From positions 1 to 27,888 of the forward strand of contig MUCT01000001.1 of assembly GCA_002816585.1 (NCBI GenBank): 27,888 nucleotides of DNA, written 5' to 3'. The notes beneath the pieces were generated by a model. It had not been told where the DNA came from. It did not search any database and worked only from the letters and a program-made list of their open reading frames with translations. Shown here in pieces: positions 16,328 through 23,811 of the stretch. The position numbers and the translations under genes were made by a program. How positions within the stretch are numbered: the stretch's first letter is position 1; each line of letters begins with the position of its first letter. The stretch comes from SAR202 cluster bacterium Io17-Chloro-G6 (GTDB lineage: Bacteria; Chloroflexota; Dehalococcoidia; UBA3495).

Positions 16328-16981
16328 ATGCCGGTAGGCCAACTCAAGAAAACGCCCCGGACCAAGCTGGTCCGGAATCCCAAGCGGGCAGAATACGACC
16401 GGACCGTGGTCAACGAGATAATTGACGCGACGCCCCTCTGCCATGTTTCCTATATCATTGACGGCCGCCCCTACGTTACGCCTACTTTGCAGTGGCGCGA
16501 GGGCGAGATGATATATTGGCATGGTTCATCCGCCAGCCGGTTCCTCCGCCAGATAGTGGGCAAGGACGTGTGCCTGGCGGTCACCCACTTCGATGGGCTG
16601 GTGTTGGCCCGTTCGGCCTTTCACCATTCCATAAACTACCGCTCGGTCATGCTTTTTGGGGAAGCTGTCAAAATTGAGGACGCCCAGAAGGATGAGCTTC
16701 TACAGAGTTTCGTTGAAAACCTGATTCCAGGCCGCTGGGAGCAACTGAGGCCGATGACCGCTCAAGAGGCCAAGGCCACCACGGTGTTTTCCATGCCCAT
16801 CGACGAGGGCTCGGCCAAGGTCCGCACGGGACCTCCGGTGGACGACGAGGAAGACTATTCGTTGCCCATCTGGGCGGGGGTCCTGCCCATCAGCCAGGTG
16901 TTACAGGTCCCGGTACCCGACCCCAAGAACTTAAAAGGTCTTGAAGTGCCAAGCCACATACGCGACTACAAATTGGGATAG
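16328..16981 (+). CDS. Pyridoxamine 5'-phosphate oxidase family (NimA-like) flavoprotein
   Basis: 217 residues from the ATG at 16328, which has GAGGAG 7 nt upstream; a longer start at GTG 16301 has no comparable ribosome site. The family pattern is clear: ATPLCHVSYIIDGRPYVTP (33-51), WHGSSASRFLR (65-75), LDGLVLARSAFHHS-type segment reading FDGLVLARSAFHHSINYRS (88-106), LIPGRWEQLRP, and AKVRTGPPVDDEEDYSLPIW toward the C-terminus. These are FMN-binding split-barrel proteins; NimA relatives reduce nitroimidazoles, but the natural role of this branch is unknown. Only 44 nt separate it from the oxidoreductase gene downstream, which suggests co-transcription. Confidence 0.9.
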   Translation: MPVGQLKKTPRTKLVRNPKRAEYDRTVVNEIIDATPLCHVSYIIDGRPYVTPTLQWREGEMIYWHGSSASRFLRQIVGKDVCLAVTHFDGLVLARSAFHHSINYRSVMLFGEAVKIEDAQKDELLQSFVENLIPGRWEQLRPMTAQEAKATTVFSMPIDEGSAKVRTGPPVDDEEDYSLPIWAGVLPISQVLQVPVPDPKNLKGLEVPSHIRDYKLG

Positions 16982-17025
16982 CCGCCAATAGTAACTGATT
17001 CGACAGAAATGATAGGAGAGCAAAG

Positions 17026-18123
17026 ATGGCAGACCAAATACGTCTAGGGATAATCGGCGCCAGCCCCACAGTGGGTTGGGCGCACCGCTCACACCTTCCG
17101 GCAATTGCGGCCAGCCCCGAGTTCGAGCTGACCGGAGTCTGCACCACCCGGATGGAGACTGCCGAAGAGGCCAAGAAGCAATTCGGAGCCAAGTTGGCTT
17201 TCGACGACTACAAGAAGATGCTGGCCCACCCGGACATCGATGCCGTCGCCGTTGTCCTGCGGGTGCCGGCCCATTATCAGATCACCAAAGATGCGCTGAA
17301 CGCCGGAAAACACGTCTTCACTGAATGGCCGCTGGGCGCCACCATTGAGGAGGCAAAGGAACTGGCCGACCTGGCCAAGGCCAATGGCGTGCGGGCGGTG
17401 GTGGGCCTCCAATCCCGGGCGGCGCCGGCCATTCTCCATATGAAGGAATTGGTGGAGGACGGCTATGTAGGCGAGATCACTTCGTGCTCTATGCGGCTGA
17501 TCAGGGGCGGCGTGCTGGAACGCCCTTCGGAACGCACCTGGCAGCGAGACGACGAATTGGGCGCGACCACCCTAACCATCGCCGCCGGACACTCCATAGA
17601 CGCCCTCCGTTTCGTGGCCGGAGAGTTCAAAGAGGTCACCTCGATTGTGTCGACTCAAGTTCCCCAATGGCTGGAGACCGACACCCAGCAGATGCTGGAC
17701 GTAACCGCCCCAGACAACATTCTAGTCAGCGGGCGGCTGGCTAACGGGGCAGTGGTCTCAGCGCATGTCGCCAGCAATCCCTGGGCCGGCAGCGGCTACC
17801 GGATGGAAATCTACGGCCGAAAGGGGACTTTGGTGGTGACCTCTGAGGATTCCCCCCAGTTGGGCGACGTTCTCCTCCAGGGGGCCCAGGGCAGCGACAA
17901 CCTGGAAGAAATCAAGGTTCCAGATAAGCACACCAATGTCTTGGAAGGCATGCCCAAGGGTCCGCCTCACAATGTCGGCCAGTTGTACTACCTGTTCGGC
18001 GAGGCCATCAACGGCCAGAAGTCGAGCTACCCCGATTTCGATACCGCCGTAGAGCTACACCGGCTGATCGATTCCATCAGGCAGGCGTCCGACGAGGGCC
18101 GGGCGGTCGGCGCCGCAGGCTGA
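17026..18123 (+). CDS. Gfo/Idh/MocA family oxidoreductase, Gal80-like
   Basis: 365 residues; ATG preceded by TAGGAGAG. N-terminal Rossmann fold with LGIIGASPTVGWAHRSHLPA (7-26) and HVFTEWPLGATIEEAKEL (96-113); C-terminal alpha/beta domain including AAGHSIDALRF and MEIYGRKGTLVV. In classical members the cofactor-site motif is EKP with a catalytic lysine; here it is E100-W-P, as in the Gal80-like branch, which includes non-enzymatic regulators. It therefore may bind NAD(P) without dehydrogenating sugar in the usual way. The context (PNPOx-like gene upstream, convergent CMD gene 22 nt downstream) does not fix a pathway. Confidence 0.9.
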   Translation: MADQIRLGIIGASPTVGWAHRSHLPAIAASPEFELTGVCTTRMETAEEAKKQFGAKLAFDDYKKMLAHPDIDAVAVVLRVPAHYQITKDALNAGKHVFTEWPLGATIEEAKELADLAKANGVRAVVGLQSRAAPAILHMKELVEDGYVGEITSCSMRLIRGGVLERPSERTWQRDDELGATTLTIAAGHSIDALRFVAGEFKEVTSIVSTQVPQWLETDTQQMLDVTAPDNILVSGRLANGAVVSAHVASNPWAGSGYRMEIYGRKGTLVVTSEDSPQLGDVLLQGAQGSDNLEEIKVPDKHTNVLEGMPKGPPHNVGQLYYLFGEAINGQKSSYPDFDTAVELHRLIDSIRQASDEGRAVGAAG

Positions 18124-18145
18124 TCACCAGGACTCTGTCTCGCAG

Positions 18146-18703
18146 CTAGATCGGCAGCAACGGCTCGGTAACATTTTCCGGTAGTTCGGCCTCGAATGCA
18201 TTCAGGAAGAAAGAGGTCTGGGCGTAGTGGCCCATCAGCGCTGTCAGCTCCACCAGATGCTGCGCGCCGAACTGCTTCAGCGCCGCGTCGAAGGTCGCCT
18301 TGGTGACCTTGTGGGTTTTGTAAAACTCATTACCGTAATTGACGATGGCCTCTTCGTCTGCGGCCATGTCCGGCAGCGGGCGGCGGTCTCGTATGGCGTC
18401 CACCAAAACGTCGGCGACTCCTTCTTTGCGTGCCGCGGGAGCATGGGCGTTCCAAACGTACTGGCAGTCCATGGCCCTGGCCGCGGTCAGGATCGCCAAC
18501 TCTTGAATGCGCTTGGGGAACTTGGTCTCGTACCGCAGGTAGCTGGTCAAGTGATTGCGGCGCTTGGCCATCTCCGGGCTGTTAATGGTGAATGAACCGG
18601 GACCTCCGGTGATGGACCCCCCAACGGGAGCGGTAACCTCGGCGAAGGCTTCGCGGTATTCATCAGGAACCATGTCGGCAGATACGATCGGTAGGCGTGC
18701 CAT
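18146..18703 (-). CDS. Carboxymuconolactone decarboxylase (CMD/AhpD-like) family protein
   Basis: 185 residues; ATG with GGAGGAGAG immediately upstream. One all-helical CMD domain, including RIQELAILTAARAMDCQYVWNAH (around 65-87) and ARKEGVADVLVDAI. The CxxC thiol pair of true AhpD is absent: a single Cys lies in the DCQYVWNAH motif, as in many 'carboxymuconolactone decarboxylase family' proteins of unknown function. It may be a peroxidase-type or decarboxylase-type helper in aromatic or ring-opened acid breakdown. It converges on the oxidoreductase gene. Confidence 0.88.
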   Translation of the reverse strand: MARLPIVSADMVPDEYREAFAEVTAPVGGSITGGPGSFTINSPEMAKRRNHLTSYLRYETKFPKRIQELAILTAARAMDCQYVWNAHAPAARKEGVADVLVDAIRDRRPLPDMAADEEAIVNYGNEFYKTHKVTKATFDAALKQFGAQHLVELTALMGHYAQTSFFLNAFEAELPENVTEPLLPI

Positions 18704-18841
18704 TTCTCTCCTCCGGACTCAGGGCGGTATTTGGAACATCTGGCGGAGAGTCTACCACTACTTGGGCCGCCTCAGAAACCCTGCGCCCGCAGGCTGGGCT
18801 CGAGCGCTCCAGTCGTTGGGCGACCGTCCGGCGTTTTTTTA

Positions 18842-19027
18842 ACGTGTGCTGCCTTTGAGGGCGACACCGTTTCCAGAATCATCGATGAAGTCGGTGAATC
18901 GCCCGACTCCTTGATCGCCATGACCAACCACGGGCGCTCGGGACCGGCCAGGTGGACCATGGGCAGCGTTACGGACAGGGTCGTGCGCCATTCCGGAGAC
19001 CCGGTGCTGGTGGTCAGGACCGATTAA
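18842..19027 (+). pseudogene. C-terminal fragment of a UspA-type universal stress protein
   Basis: The frame ending at TAA 19025-19027 encodes DSLIAMTNHGRSGPARWTMG, then SVTDRVVRHSGDPVLVVRTD. This is the ATP-binding end of UspA proteins (GxxG...GS then xxPVLVVR). Only about 62 codons look like Usp. Upstream of 18842 the frame remains open to 18731 but encodes nothing Usp-like, and the first half of the fold is absent. A run of seven T (18834-18840) sits at the junction. I read it as a truncated remnant; a short expressed protein is possible but unlikely. Confidence 0.7.
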
Positions 19028-19057
19028 TCTCTCTGCCGGAATCGGCGTAGTAGAAAA

Positions 19058-20236
19058 TCAGGTAATAACACCCTCTGCGGCCAGTTCCGTCAAGCGATTG
19101 TTGTCCAGACCCAGCACGCCACGGTAGATTTCTTCGTTGTGTTCACCGTATGCCGGGATCGGGCCTGCGGTGGTTGGGGTCTTGGAAAACTTGATGATGG
19201 TGGGGCCAGGGACTAGTATTTTTTTGCCCTCAGGCAGTTCCTCCTCCATCATCACCTCCCGCTCCCAGAGGTGCTTGTCGGCCAACACTTCGGGGATGCT
19301 CATAGCCCGGCCCACGGGGATATCGGCCTCGACCAGGGCATCTTCAACCTCTTTCACCGAACGCTCCTCACACCACAGGTGCAATAACTCCATCCGTATC
19401 TCGGCTTTGTCGGTGGCGAACATTGGTGCAGCAAACTCTGGGTCGTCGGACAGGTCGCCGTAGCCCATGACCTTCAGCATGCGTTCCCACATCCCGGCCC
19501 GGGCCGCTCCGGTGGAGATGTACCCGTCGCTACACTTGATGAATGAGCCGGCGCGGGTAAAGTCGTTGGTGCCTGTTTCATGGCACATGGCCAGGGCCAC
19601 TTCTTCCAGAGTTATTCCGCCGTCCAACATCGACACCTCCAGCCACTGGCCCTCGCCGGTGCGGTCTCGGTGCCTGAGCGCACCCAGGATGCCGATGGTG
19701 GCGTGCAGAGCGGCCGTCCGGTCCATGATCGGTCCCTCCGCCATCACGGGTTGGTCGAAGCCGCGGCCGGTCTGGTGGCCGATGCCGCTCATGGCCTGGA
19801 TTATGGGATCGAAGCATTGCCGGTCCCGGTAGGGTCCGTACTGGCCAAAGCCGGAGACCGAAGCCAGGATTATGCCGGGATTTATCTGGCTCATCTTTTC
19901 GTAACTGAACCCCATGCGGTCCATGGTCCCAGGCCGGAAATTCTCCAACACCACGTCGGAGACCTCCAACAGCTTGAAGAACAACTTTTTGCCCTCCGGG
20001 TGGCGGGTGTTGAGGGTGACACTTTTCTTGCCCCGGTTATAGGCGGCGAACTGGACACTCATCTCACCCACGAAGGGGCCCGAATTCCGGAGGTCGCTGG
20101 ATTTGCTCCACTCCAGTTTGATAACTTCGGCGCCCAGGTCTCTCAGAATCATGCCGCCTCGGGGCGCAGCCTGCCAACGGGCCAATTCCAGGACACGCAC
20201 GCCATCCAGCACGCTGGTGGGTTGGGTCGGTGGCAT
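19058..20236 (-). CDS. Family III (CaiB/BaiF) CoA-transferase
   Basis: 392 residues; ATG preceded by GCAGGAG. Family features: VLDGVRVLELAR at the N-terminus, LRDLGAEVIKLE (31-42), AAYNRGKKSVTLN (64-76), VVLENFRPGTMDRMGF (95-110), ASVSGFGQYGPY (125-136) and GPIMDRTAALHA, where Asp172 is the residue that forms the acyl-anhydride and CoA-thioester intermediates. Members move CoA between carboxylic acids such as carnitine, formate/oxalate, succinate or bile acids. A thiolase gene in the same orientation lies upstream, but 674 bp and two candidate terminators separate them, so they need not be one operon. Substrate unknown. Confidence 0.93.
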   Translation of the reverse strand: MPPTQPTSVLDGVRVLELARWQAAPRGGMILRDLGAEVIKLEWSKSSDLRNSGPFVGEMSVQFAAYNRGKKSVTLNTRHPEGKKLFFKLLEVSDVVLENFRPGTMDRMGFSYEKMSQINPGIILASVSGFGQYGPYRDRQCFDPIIQAMSGIGHQTGRGFDQPVMAEGPIMDRTAALHATIGILGALRHRDRTGEGQWLEVSMLDGGITLEEVALAMCHETGTNDFTRAGSFIKCSDGYISTGAARAGMWERMLKVMGYGDLSDDPEFAAPMFATDKAEIRMELLHLWCEERSVKEVEDALVEADIPVGRAMSIPEVLADKHLWEREVMMEEELPEGKKILVPGPTIIKFSKTPTTAGPIPAYGEHNEEIYRGVLGLDNNRLTELAAEGVIT

Positions 20237-20376
20237 GGGTCAACTCCTGCCGTAGCTGGTTGTATCTGGTTATCGAAAGACCGACAGAGTATAACTCGAA
20301 TCCGCGGGGCGGGAAATGAGGCGTCATCGCATGGAAGAAGGAGGCAGAGGCATGCAGGAGCCCGGCAATAAAAGGA

Positions 20377-20408
20377 AGAGGCCCTAGTCTGCAGGAGCAA
20401 GGGCCTCT
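20377..20408 (-). terminator. Hairpin in the gap upstream of the CoA-transferase
   Basis: AGAGGCCCT (20377-20385) and AGGGCCTCT (20400-20408) form a perfect 9-bp stem. Read on the minus strand it is followed by TCCTTTTATT. It could insulate the CoA-transferase gene from upstream transcription. Confidence 0.5.
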
Positions 20409-20584
20409 TTCCGCTGCCCCCAAGATGAAAAGGCGGCTAGCCCAGTAATCGGGCTTTCATGCGCAGAGTTCGGGGACTGCTAGGTCAATCCCGCTACGCC
20501 GCGGCCCCAACCGGTAGGTATGACACCTGGTACGTCGGCGATTATCATCGCAATGCTCAATACCCGGTGCCGTCTTGGATGTTG

Positions 20585-20653
20585 CTAACTAGCCCGCTTC
20601 ATCTCGGTGGTATTCTCGAGCATACCAAGGTGGCCACTAACTTCAATAGGCAT
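20585..20653 (-). CDS. Possible 22-codon micro-ORF
   Basis: An ATG at 20653 has a perfect GGAGG 8 nt upstream (20666-20662) and encodes 22 residues beginning MPIEVSGHLG before TAG. It may be a real small peptide, the stub of a decayed gene or chance. It lies in the 674-bp gap 20237-20910, where apart from this and the two hairpins I see no gene. Confidence 0.2.
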   Translation of the reverse strand: MPIEVSGHLGMLENTTEMKRAS

Positions 20654-20829
20654 AGTTCTAACCTCCAGCGAGATCCGTGCCCGTGAAGCATCTGTCCGTG
20701 CCTGTCCGATAAGTCTGATTGCGCCAAAACTCACACCTCTTCCACTCCTCAACAGATCAGCCGGACCTCGCGGCCGATATCCGGGCAAAGGTCAGATGGG
20801 GCCTGCGTCTCAACCGAGGCGGCGCAGGG

Positions 20830-20878
20830 CAAAAAATTGCCATCACCGCGGCCCTTTGTGAAGGACTGCAGTGATGGC
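20830..20878 (-). terminator. Rho-independent terminator of the thiolase gene
   Basis: On the minus strand, 32 nt after the thiolase stop, GCCATCAC (20878-20871) pairs with GTGATGGC (20846-20839) and is followed directly by AATTTTTTG, a run of six T. The loop is 24 nt. Confidence 0.7.
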
Positions 20879-20910
20879 TCGATTTACGGCTTGGTTATTT
20901 TGGCGGGGAC

Positions 20911-22200
20911 TTAGAGGCGCTCTATCACCGTGGTGATTCCCATGCCGGCGCCGATGCACTGGGTGGCCAGGCCATACTTCGAGTTGGAGCGGCGCAACTC
21001 GTGGGCCAGGGAGAGGACCAACCGCCCTCCGGTGGCGCCCAGAGGATGGCCGATGGCCAAGGCTCCTCCATTGACGTTGAGCTTCTCCATGGGTATGCCC
21101 AACTCCCGGGCGCTGGGAATGATCTGGGCGGCGAAGGCCTCATTGAACTCGACCCGGTCGATCTGGTCCATGGTGAGTCCGGCGTACTTCATCGCCTTGT
21201 TGGTGGCGGGCACCGGACCCAAACCCATCAACTGCGGCTTCACCCCAGCAACGCCGAACCCGATGATCCGGGCCAGCGGCTCCAACCCAAGAGCGAGGGC
21301 CTTCTCCTCGCTCATCACCAAGATGGCGCTGACGCCGTCGTTGGTGGGCGACGAATTTCCTGGGGTGATTACGATCTCGCTGCCGCCGTAGCTGACCACG
21401 CCGGGAATCGGGTTGAGGTTCATCAAGGCCTCGAAGTTGGTCCCCGGACGGATGCACTCGTCCTGGTCAAAGGTGATGGTTTCGCCCCGTTCGTCGGGCA
21501 GCCAATTGCCTTTGTCGTCAAACACTGGTTGTTCAACTTCAAGGGGCACGATCTCGTCCCTGAACCGTCCTGCCTCATAGGCCTCGGCCGCTTTCCGGTG
21601 GCTGGGCACTGCGTACTCGTCCAGGTCCGCGCGGGACAGCCCGTAGACTTCGGCGACGTTTTGGGCCGTCTGCAGCATGGATACCTTGGCGGGCGAATCC
21701 AGGATGAAATCGGGGAAGGGCACCGAGAAATTGTCGTAGTGGTCCGCCGGCATGTCCCGCTGCTCTTTGGTAAATTCTAAAGGCGTGGGCTCAGTGACCC
21801 TGGTGAAGGGCCCCTCGCCGCCGGGGATGGTGCGCGCCATACGCTCGGCGCCCAGGGCGATCCCGCAATCGGTGGCGCCGATCATGATGGACTGAGCGAC
21901 CCTGTGGAGGGTCTCCATGCTGGAACCGCACTGGCGGTTGGAATTGAACGTGGACACCTCTGGCGGAAGACCGGACATGCGGGCTACCCGGCCCATGTCC
22001 ACAAACTCGGCATTGCCCAGCACGTTGCCCAGACCCACGTCGTCGATCATGCGGTCTTCGACTTTGGGATTCCGGTCCAACAGGTGTCTGATCACCATGC
22101 CGCCAACTTCGTCCAGTCTCGTGGCGACCAGTTTGCCCCGGCTGGCCCGGCCGAAAGGCGAACGTACACCATCGACGATTACTGCATTTCGGAGTTCCAT
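20911..22200 (-). CDS. Thiolase (acetyl-CoA C-acyltransferase family)
   Basis: 429 residues; ATG with a GAGGT ribosome site. All catalytic elements are present: the nucleophile Cys91 in NRQCGSSMETLH, NEAFA in the second half, His385 in GGALAIGHPLGATGG (378-392) and the acid/base Cys415 in CIGAGMG. The protein should condense or cleave acyl-CoAs in the cytoplasm, as in the last step of beta-oxidation or of ring-cleaved acid breakdown. Length is slightly above the usual 390-400 residues because of an insertion near 240-270. It is divergent from the two-domain CMD gene. No hydratase/dehydrogenase (FadB) partner is adjacent. Confidence 0.95.
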   Translation of the reverse strand: MELRNAVIVDGVRSPFGRASRGKLVATRLDEVGGMVIRHLLDRNPKVEDRMIDDVGLGNVLGNAEFVDMGRVARMSGLPPEVSTFNSNRQCGSSMETLHRVAQSIMIGATDCGIALGAERMARTIPGGEGPFTRVTEPTPLEFTKEQRDMPADHYDNFSVPFPDFILDSPAKVSMLQTAQNVAEVYGLSRADLDEYAVPSHRKAAEAYEAGRFRDEIVPLEVEQPVFDDKGNWLPDERGETITFDQDECIRPGTNFEALMNLNPIPGVVSYGGSEIVITPGNSSPTNDGVSAILVMSEEKALALGLEPLARIIGFGVAGVKPQLMGLGPVPATNKAMKYAGLTMDQIDRVEFNEAFAAQIIPSARELGIPMEKLNVNGGALAIGHPLGATGGRLVLSLAHELRRSNSKYGLATQCIGAGMGITTVIERL

Positions 22201-22287
22201 AACTTACCTCACAGTCGAGTTCAGAGTGCGGTCGGCAATCTTGTTTAAAGGGATCTGATATTGCTAACAGCGTATCACAGGGGAGGG

Positions 22288-22316
22288 TTGGCGTGGCCAG
22301 TCTGAGTGATTACAAT
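22288..22316 (+). promoter_or_regulatory. Sigma70-type promoter of the two-domain CMD gene
   Basis: TTGGCG (22288-22293), a 17-nt spacer and TACAAT (22311-22316) lie 42 bp before the ATG at 22358, in the 157-bp divergent gap with the thiolase gene. Confidence 0.6.
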
Positions 22317-22357
22317 GCGTGCCTGGCTAGTTATCGGATTAATTATTGGAGTTAACT

Positions 22358-23143
22358 ATGACAACGTTGAATGAACGGTACCAGAAAGGCATTGAAACGC
22401 GCACCAAATTCGGTGGCGGCACGCTAACTGGCGGCTCCGCCCCAGTCGCTTGGGAAGTGGCCCCGGACCTGAACCGCATCGCCGGGGAATTCTTGTTCGG
22501 CAGCATCTGGCACCGGCCCGCCTTAAAGGACGTGCAGCGGGAGATGGTTACCCTCACATGTTTGACCGTGCTGAAGCGCGACAATCAAGTGAGGAGACAT
22601 CTGGGCAATGCCCTCAATCTGGGCCTGACACCCGTCCAGATCGTCGAAGTGTTGATGCATTCGTCTTTCTACAGCGGGGTTCCGGCGACACTGGACGCCT
22701 TGACCATCGCCCATGAGGTATTCCAAGAGAAGGGTGTCGACTACACACCCCAGGAAGTTTTCGACTCTTCGGAGACGCCCGAAGACCTATATGACCGCGG
22801 CGTGGCCCGGCGCGTCGAATATATGGGCCCACCGGCGGGCGGCGGACAGGGTCCGGTGACCCAGGCGGAACGGGAGTTTAACCGGCTGACCACGGAGTAC
22901 TATTGGGGGTCGGTTTGGAACAGGCCGGGGCTGGACCTGCCAAGCCGCTCCATCTGTACCATGGCGGCGCTGACGGCCCTGGGTCGGCAAGCCCAGTTGG
23001 CCGGCCACATCAAAGGGGCGCTGAACGTGGGCCTGTCCCAGGAAGAGATCGTGGAGGTATTCATCCACGCCACCTTTTACTGCGGCCTGCCCTTCGTTCG
23101 TTCAGCCATCGACTTGGCTAACGAGATCTTCCGCAGCAACTAG
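22358..23143 (+). CDS. Two-domain carboxymuconolactone decarboxylase family protein
   Basis: 261 residues from the ATG at 22358, chosen for the GGAG 6 nt upstream; a TTG at 22346 would add four residues. Two homologous CMD domains are visible. Each has an FGSIWxRPxL or WGSVWNRPGL entry, a LTCLTVL or MAALTALG helix, HLGNALNLGLTPVQIVEVLMH or HIKGALNVGLSQEEIVEVFIH, and a closing FYSGVP or FYCGLP. The linker (about 120-160) is acidic then Gly-rich. Gamma-carboxymuconolactone decarboxylase itself belongs to this family, but most members have no known reaction. Its 3' end is copied, in decayed form, 646 bp downstream. Confidence 0.9.
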   Translation: MTTLNERYQKGIETRTKFGGGTLTGGSAPVAWEVAPDLNRIAGEFLFGSIWHRPALKDVQREMVTLTCLTVLKRDNQVRRHLGNALNLGLTPVQIVEVLMHSSFYSGVPATLDALTIAHEVFQEKGVDYTPQEVFDSSETPEDLYDRGVARRVEYMGPPAGGGQGPVTQAEREFNRLTTEYYWGSVWNRPGLDLPSRSICTMAALTALGRQAQLAGHIKGALNVGLSQEEIVEVFIHATFYCGLPFVRSAIDLANEIFRSN

Positions 23144-23165
23144 CTGACTGCAGTCACATTTCGGA

Positions 23166-23237
23166 TTACTCCGGGTCTTTAAGATGGGGGAACATGGCCA
23201 GTGGCGTGGCGGCAAGGGGGCCGGCGTCGACTTTCAC
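23166..23237 (-). pseudogene. Remnant of an SDR gene 3' end
   Basis: On the minus strand 23237-23166 reads VKVDAGPLAATPLAMFPHLK then DPE and TAA. The intact SDR at 23812 ends VDAGLLAATPLAMYPHLK then DPE. Upstream the similarity stops, so only the last 23 codons survive. It lies 22 bp after the CMD stop, the same distance as between the decayed CMD copy and the intact SDR. Confidence 0.85.
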
Positions 23238-23358
23238 CCGATATCGGAATCTTGGCAAGTCCCTGTTTGTTGACCGACGAGCGGGTTACGATTCAAAATA
23301 TCCCATCTTCAGAAACGCAACCTTATCGCTGGTCACTTCAATACGCTAGGAGGCAATC

Positions 23359-23691
23359 ATGGCGATTGTCAGAGTAGCGCATCGTCCGAATCTATCGCCA
23401 GAGAGAGCGATGTATGCCTTTAACAGAAATTTCCATCGCGAGTACAAAATATACAAATCGGGGGTATTGATGAGAGATTTCGTTGTAAAGAAGAACGCCT
23501 GGACCGGGGTGGGGGTAAAGCTGAAACAGGAAGACAACGGCACGTCATTTGTGTTCACTGCGATGATGCCAAGCATCATCTTGAATATATTATTCGGCGG
23601 AGTAATAGCATTTTTATTCCTGCGCCCAAGCTGGAGGGCAATGGAAAGAGACGTGGGAGCATTCATCGAAAGCGCTGCTGACTTCAAGTAG
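23359..23691 (+). CDS. Small single-pass membrane protein, unrecognised
   Basis: 110 residues. AGGAGG sits 5 nt upstream of the ATG, the best ribosome site in the region. The N-terminal two-thirds is basic and aromatic (NFHREYKIYKSGVLMRDFVV, 23-42, then KKNAWTGVGVKLKQ), followed by one hydrophobic segment (about 70-88, MPSIILNILFGGVIAFLFL) and a short C-terminal helix. I do not recognise the family. The gene lies between the remnants of the duplicated CMD/SDR pair and looks more AT-rich than its neighbours, which suggests it arrived separately. A weak -35-like TTGACC is at 23270. Confidence 0.65.
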   Translation: MAIVRVAHRPNLSPERAMYAFNRNFHREYKIYKSGVLMRDFVVKKNAWTGVGVKLKQEDNGTSFVFTAMMPSIILNILFGGVIAFLFLRPSWRAMERDVGAFIESAADFK

Positions 23692-23702
23692 AAACCGCCT
23701 GG

Positions 23703-23789
23703 GTCTGCATCCACGCCACGTTCTAATGCGGCCTATCCTGCGTCCGCTAGGCCATCGACCCGGCCAACGAGACCTTCCGCAGCAACTAG
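23703..23789 (+). pseudogene. Remnant of a CMD gene 3' end
   Basis: 23703-23789 reads VCIHATF-stop-CGLSCVR-stop-AIDPANETFRSN-stop. The intact gene ends VFIHATFYCGLPFVRSAIDLANEIFRSN in the same register (quoted in two parts: VFIHATFYCGLPFVR and SAIDLANEIFRSN). Two internal stop codons in 28 codons make it a clear pseudogene. It sits at a constant offset of 646 bp from the intact CMD 3' end, with no indel across the matched block. Confidence 0.85.
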
Positions 23790-23811
23790 CTGACCGCCGT
23801 CACCTTCCAGA

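Noticed and set aside
19580..20371. 263-codon plus-strand frame opposite the CoA-transferase
   Set aside because: Shadow frame of a clearly conserved minus-strand gene; no recognisable motifs and no promoter.
21001..21780. 259-codon plus-strand frame opposite the thiolase
   Set aside because: Antisense shadow of a conserved thiolase.
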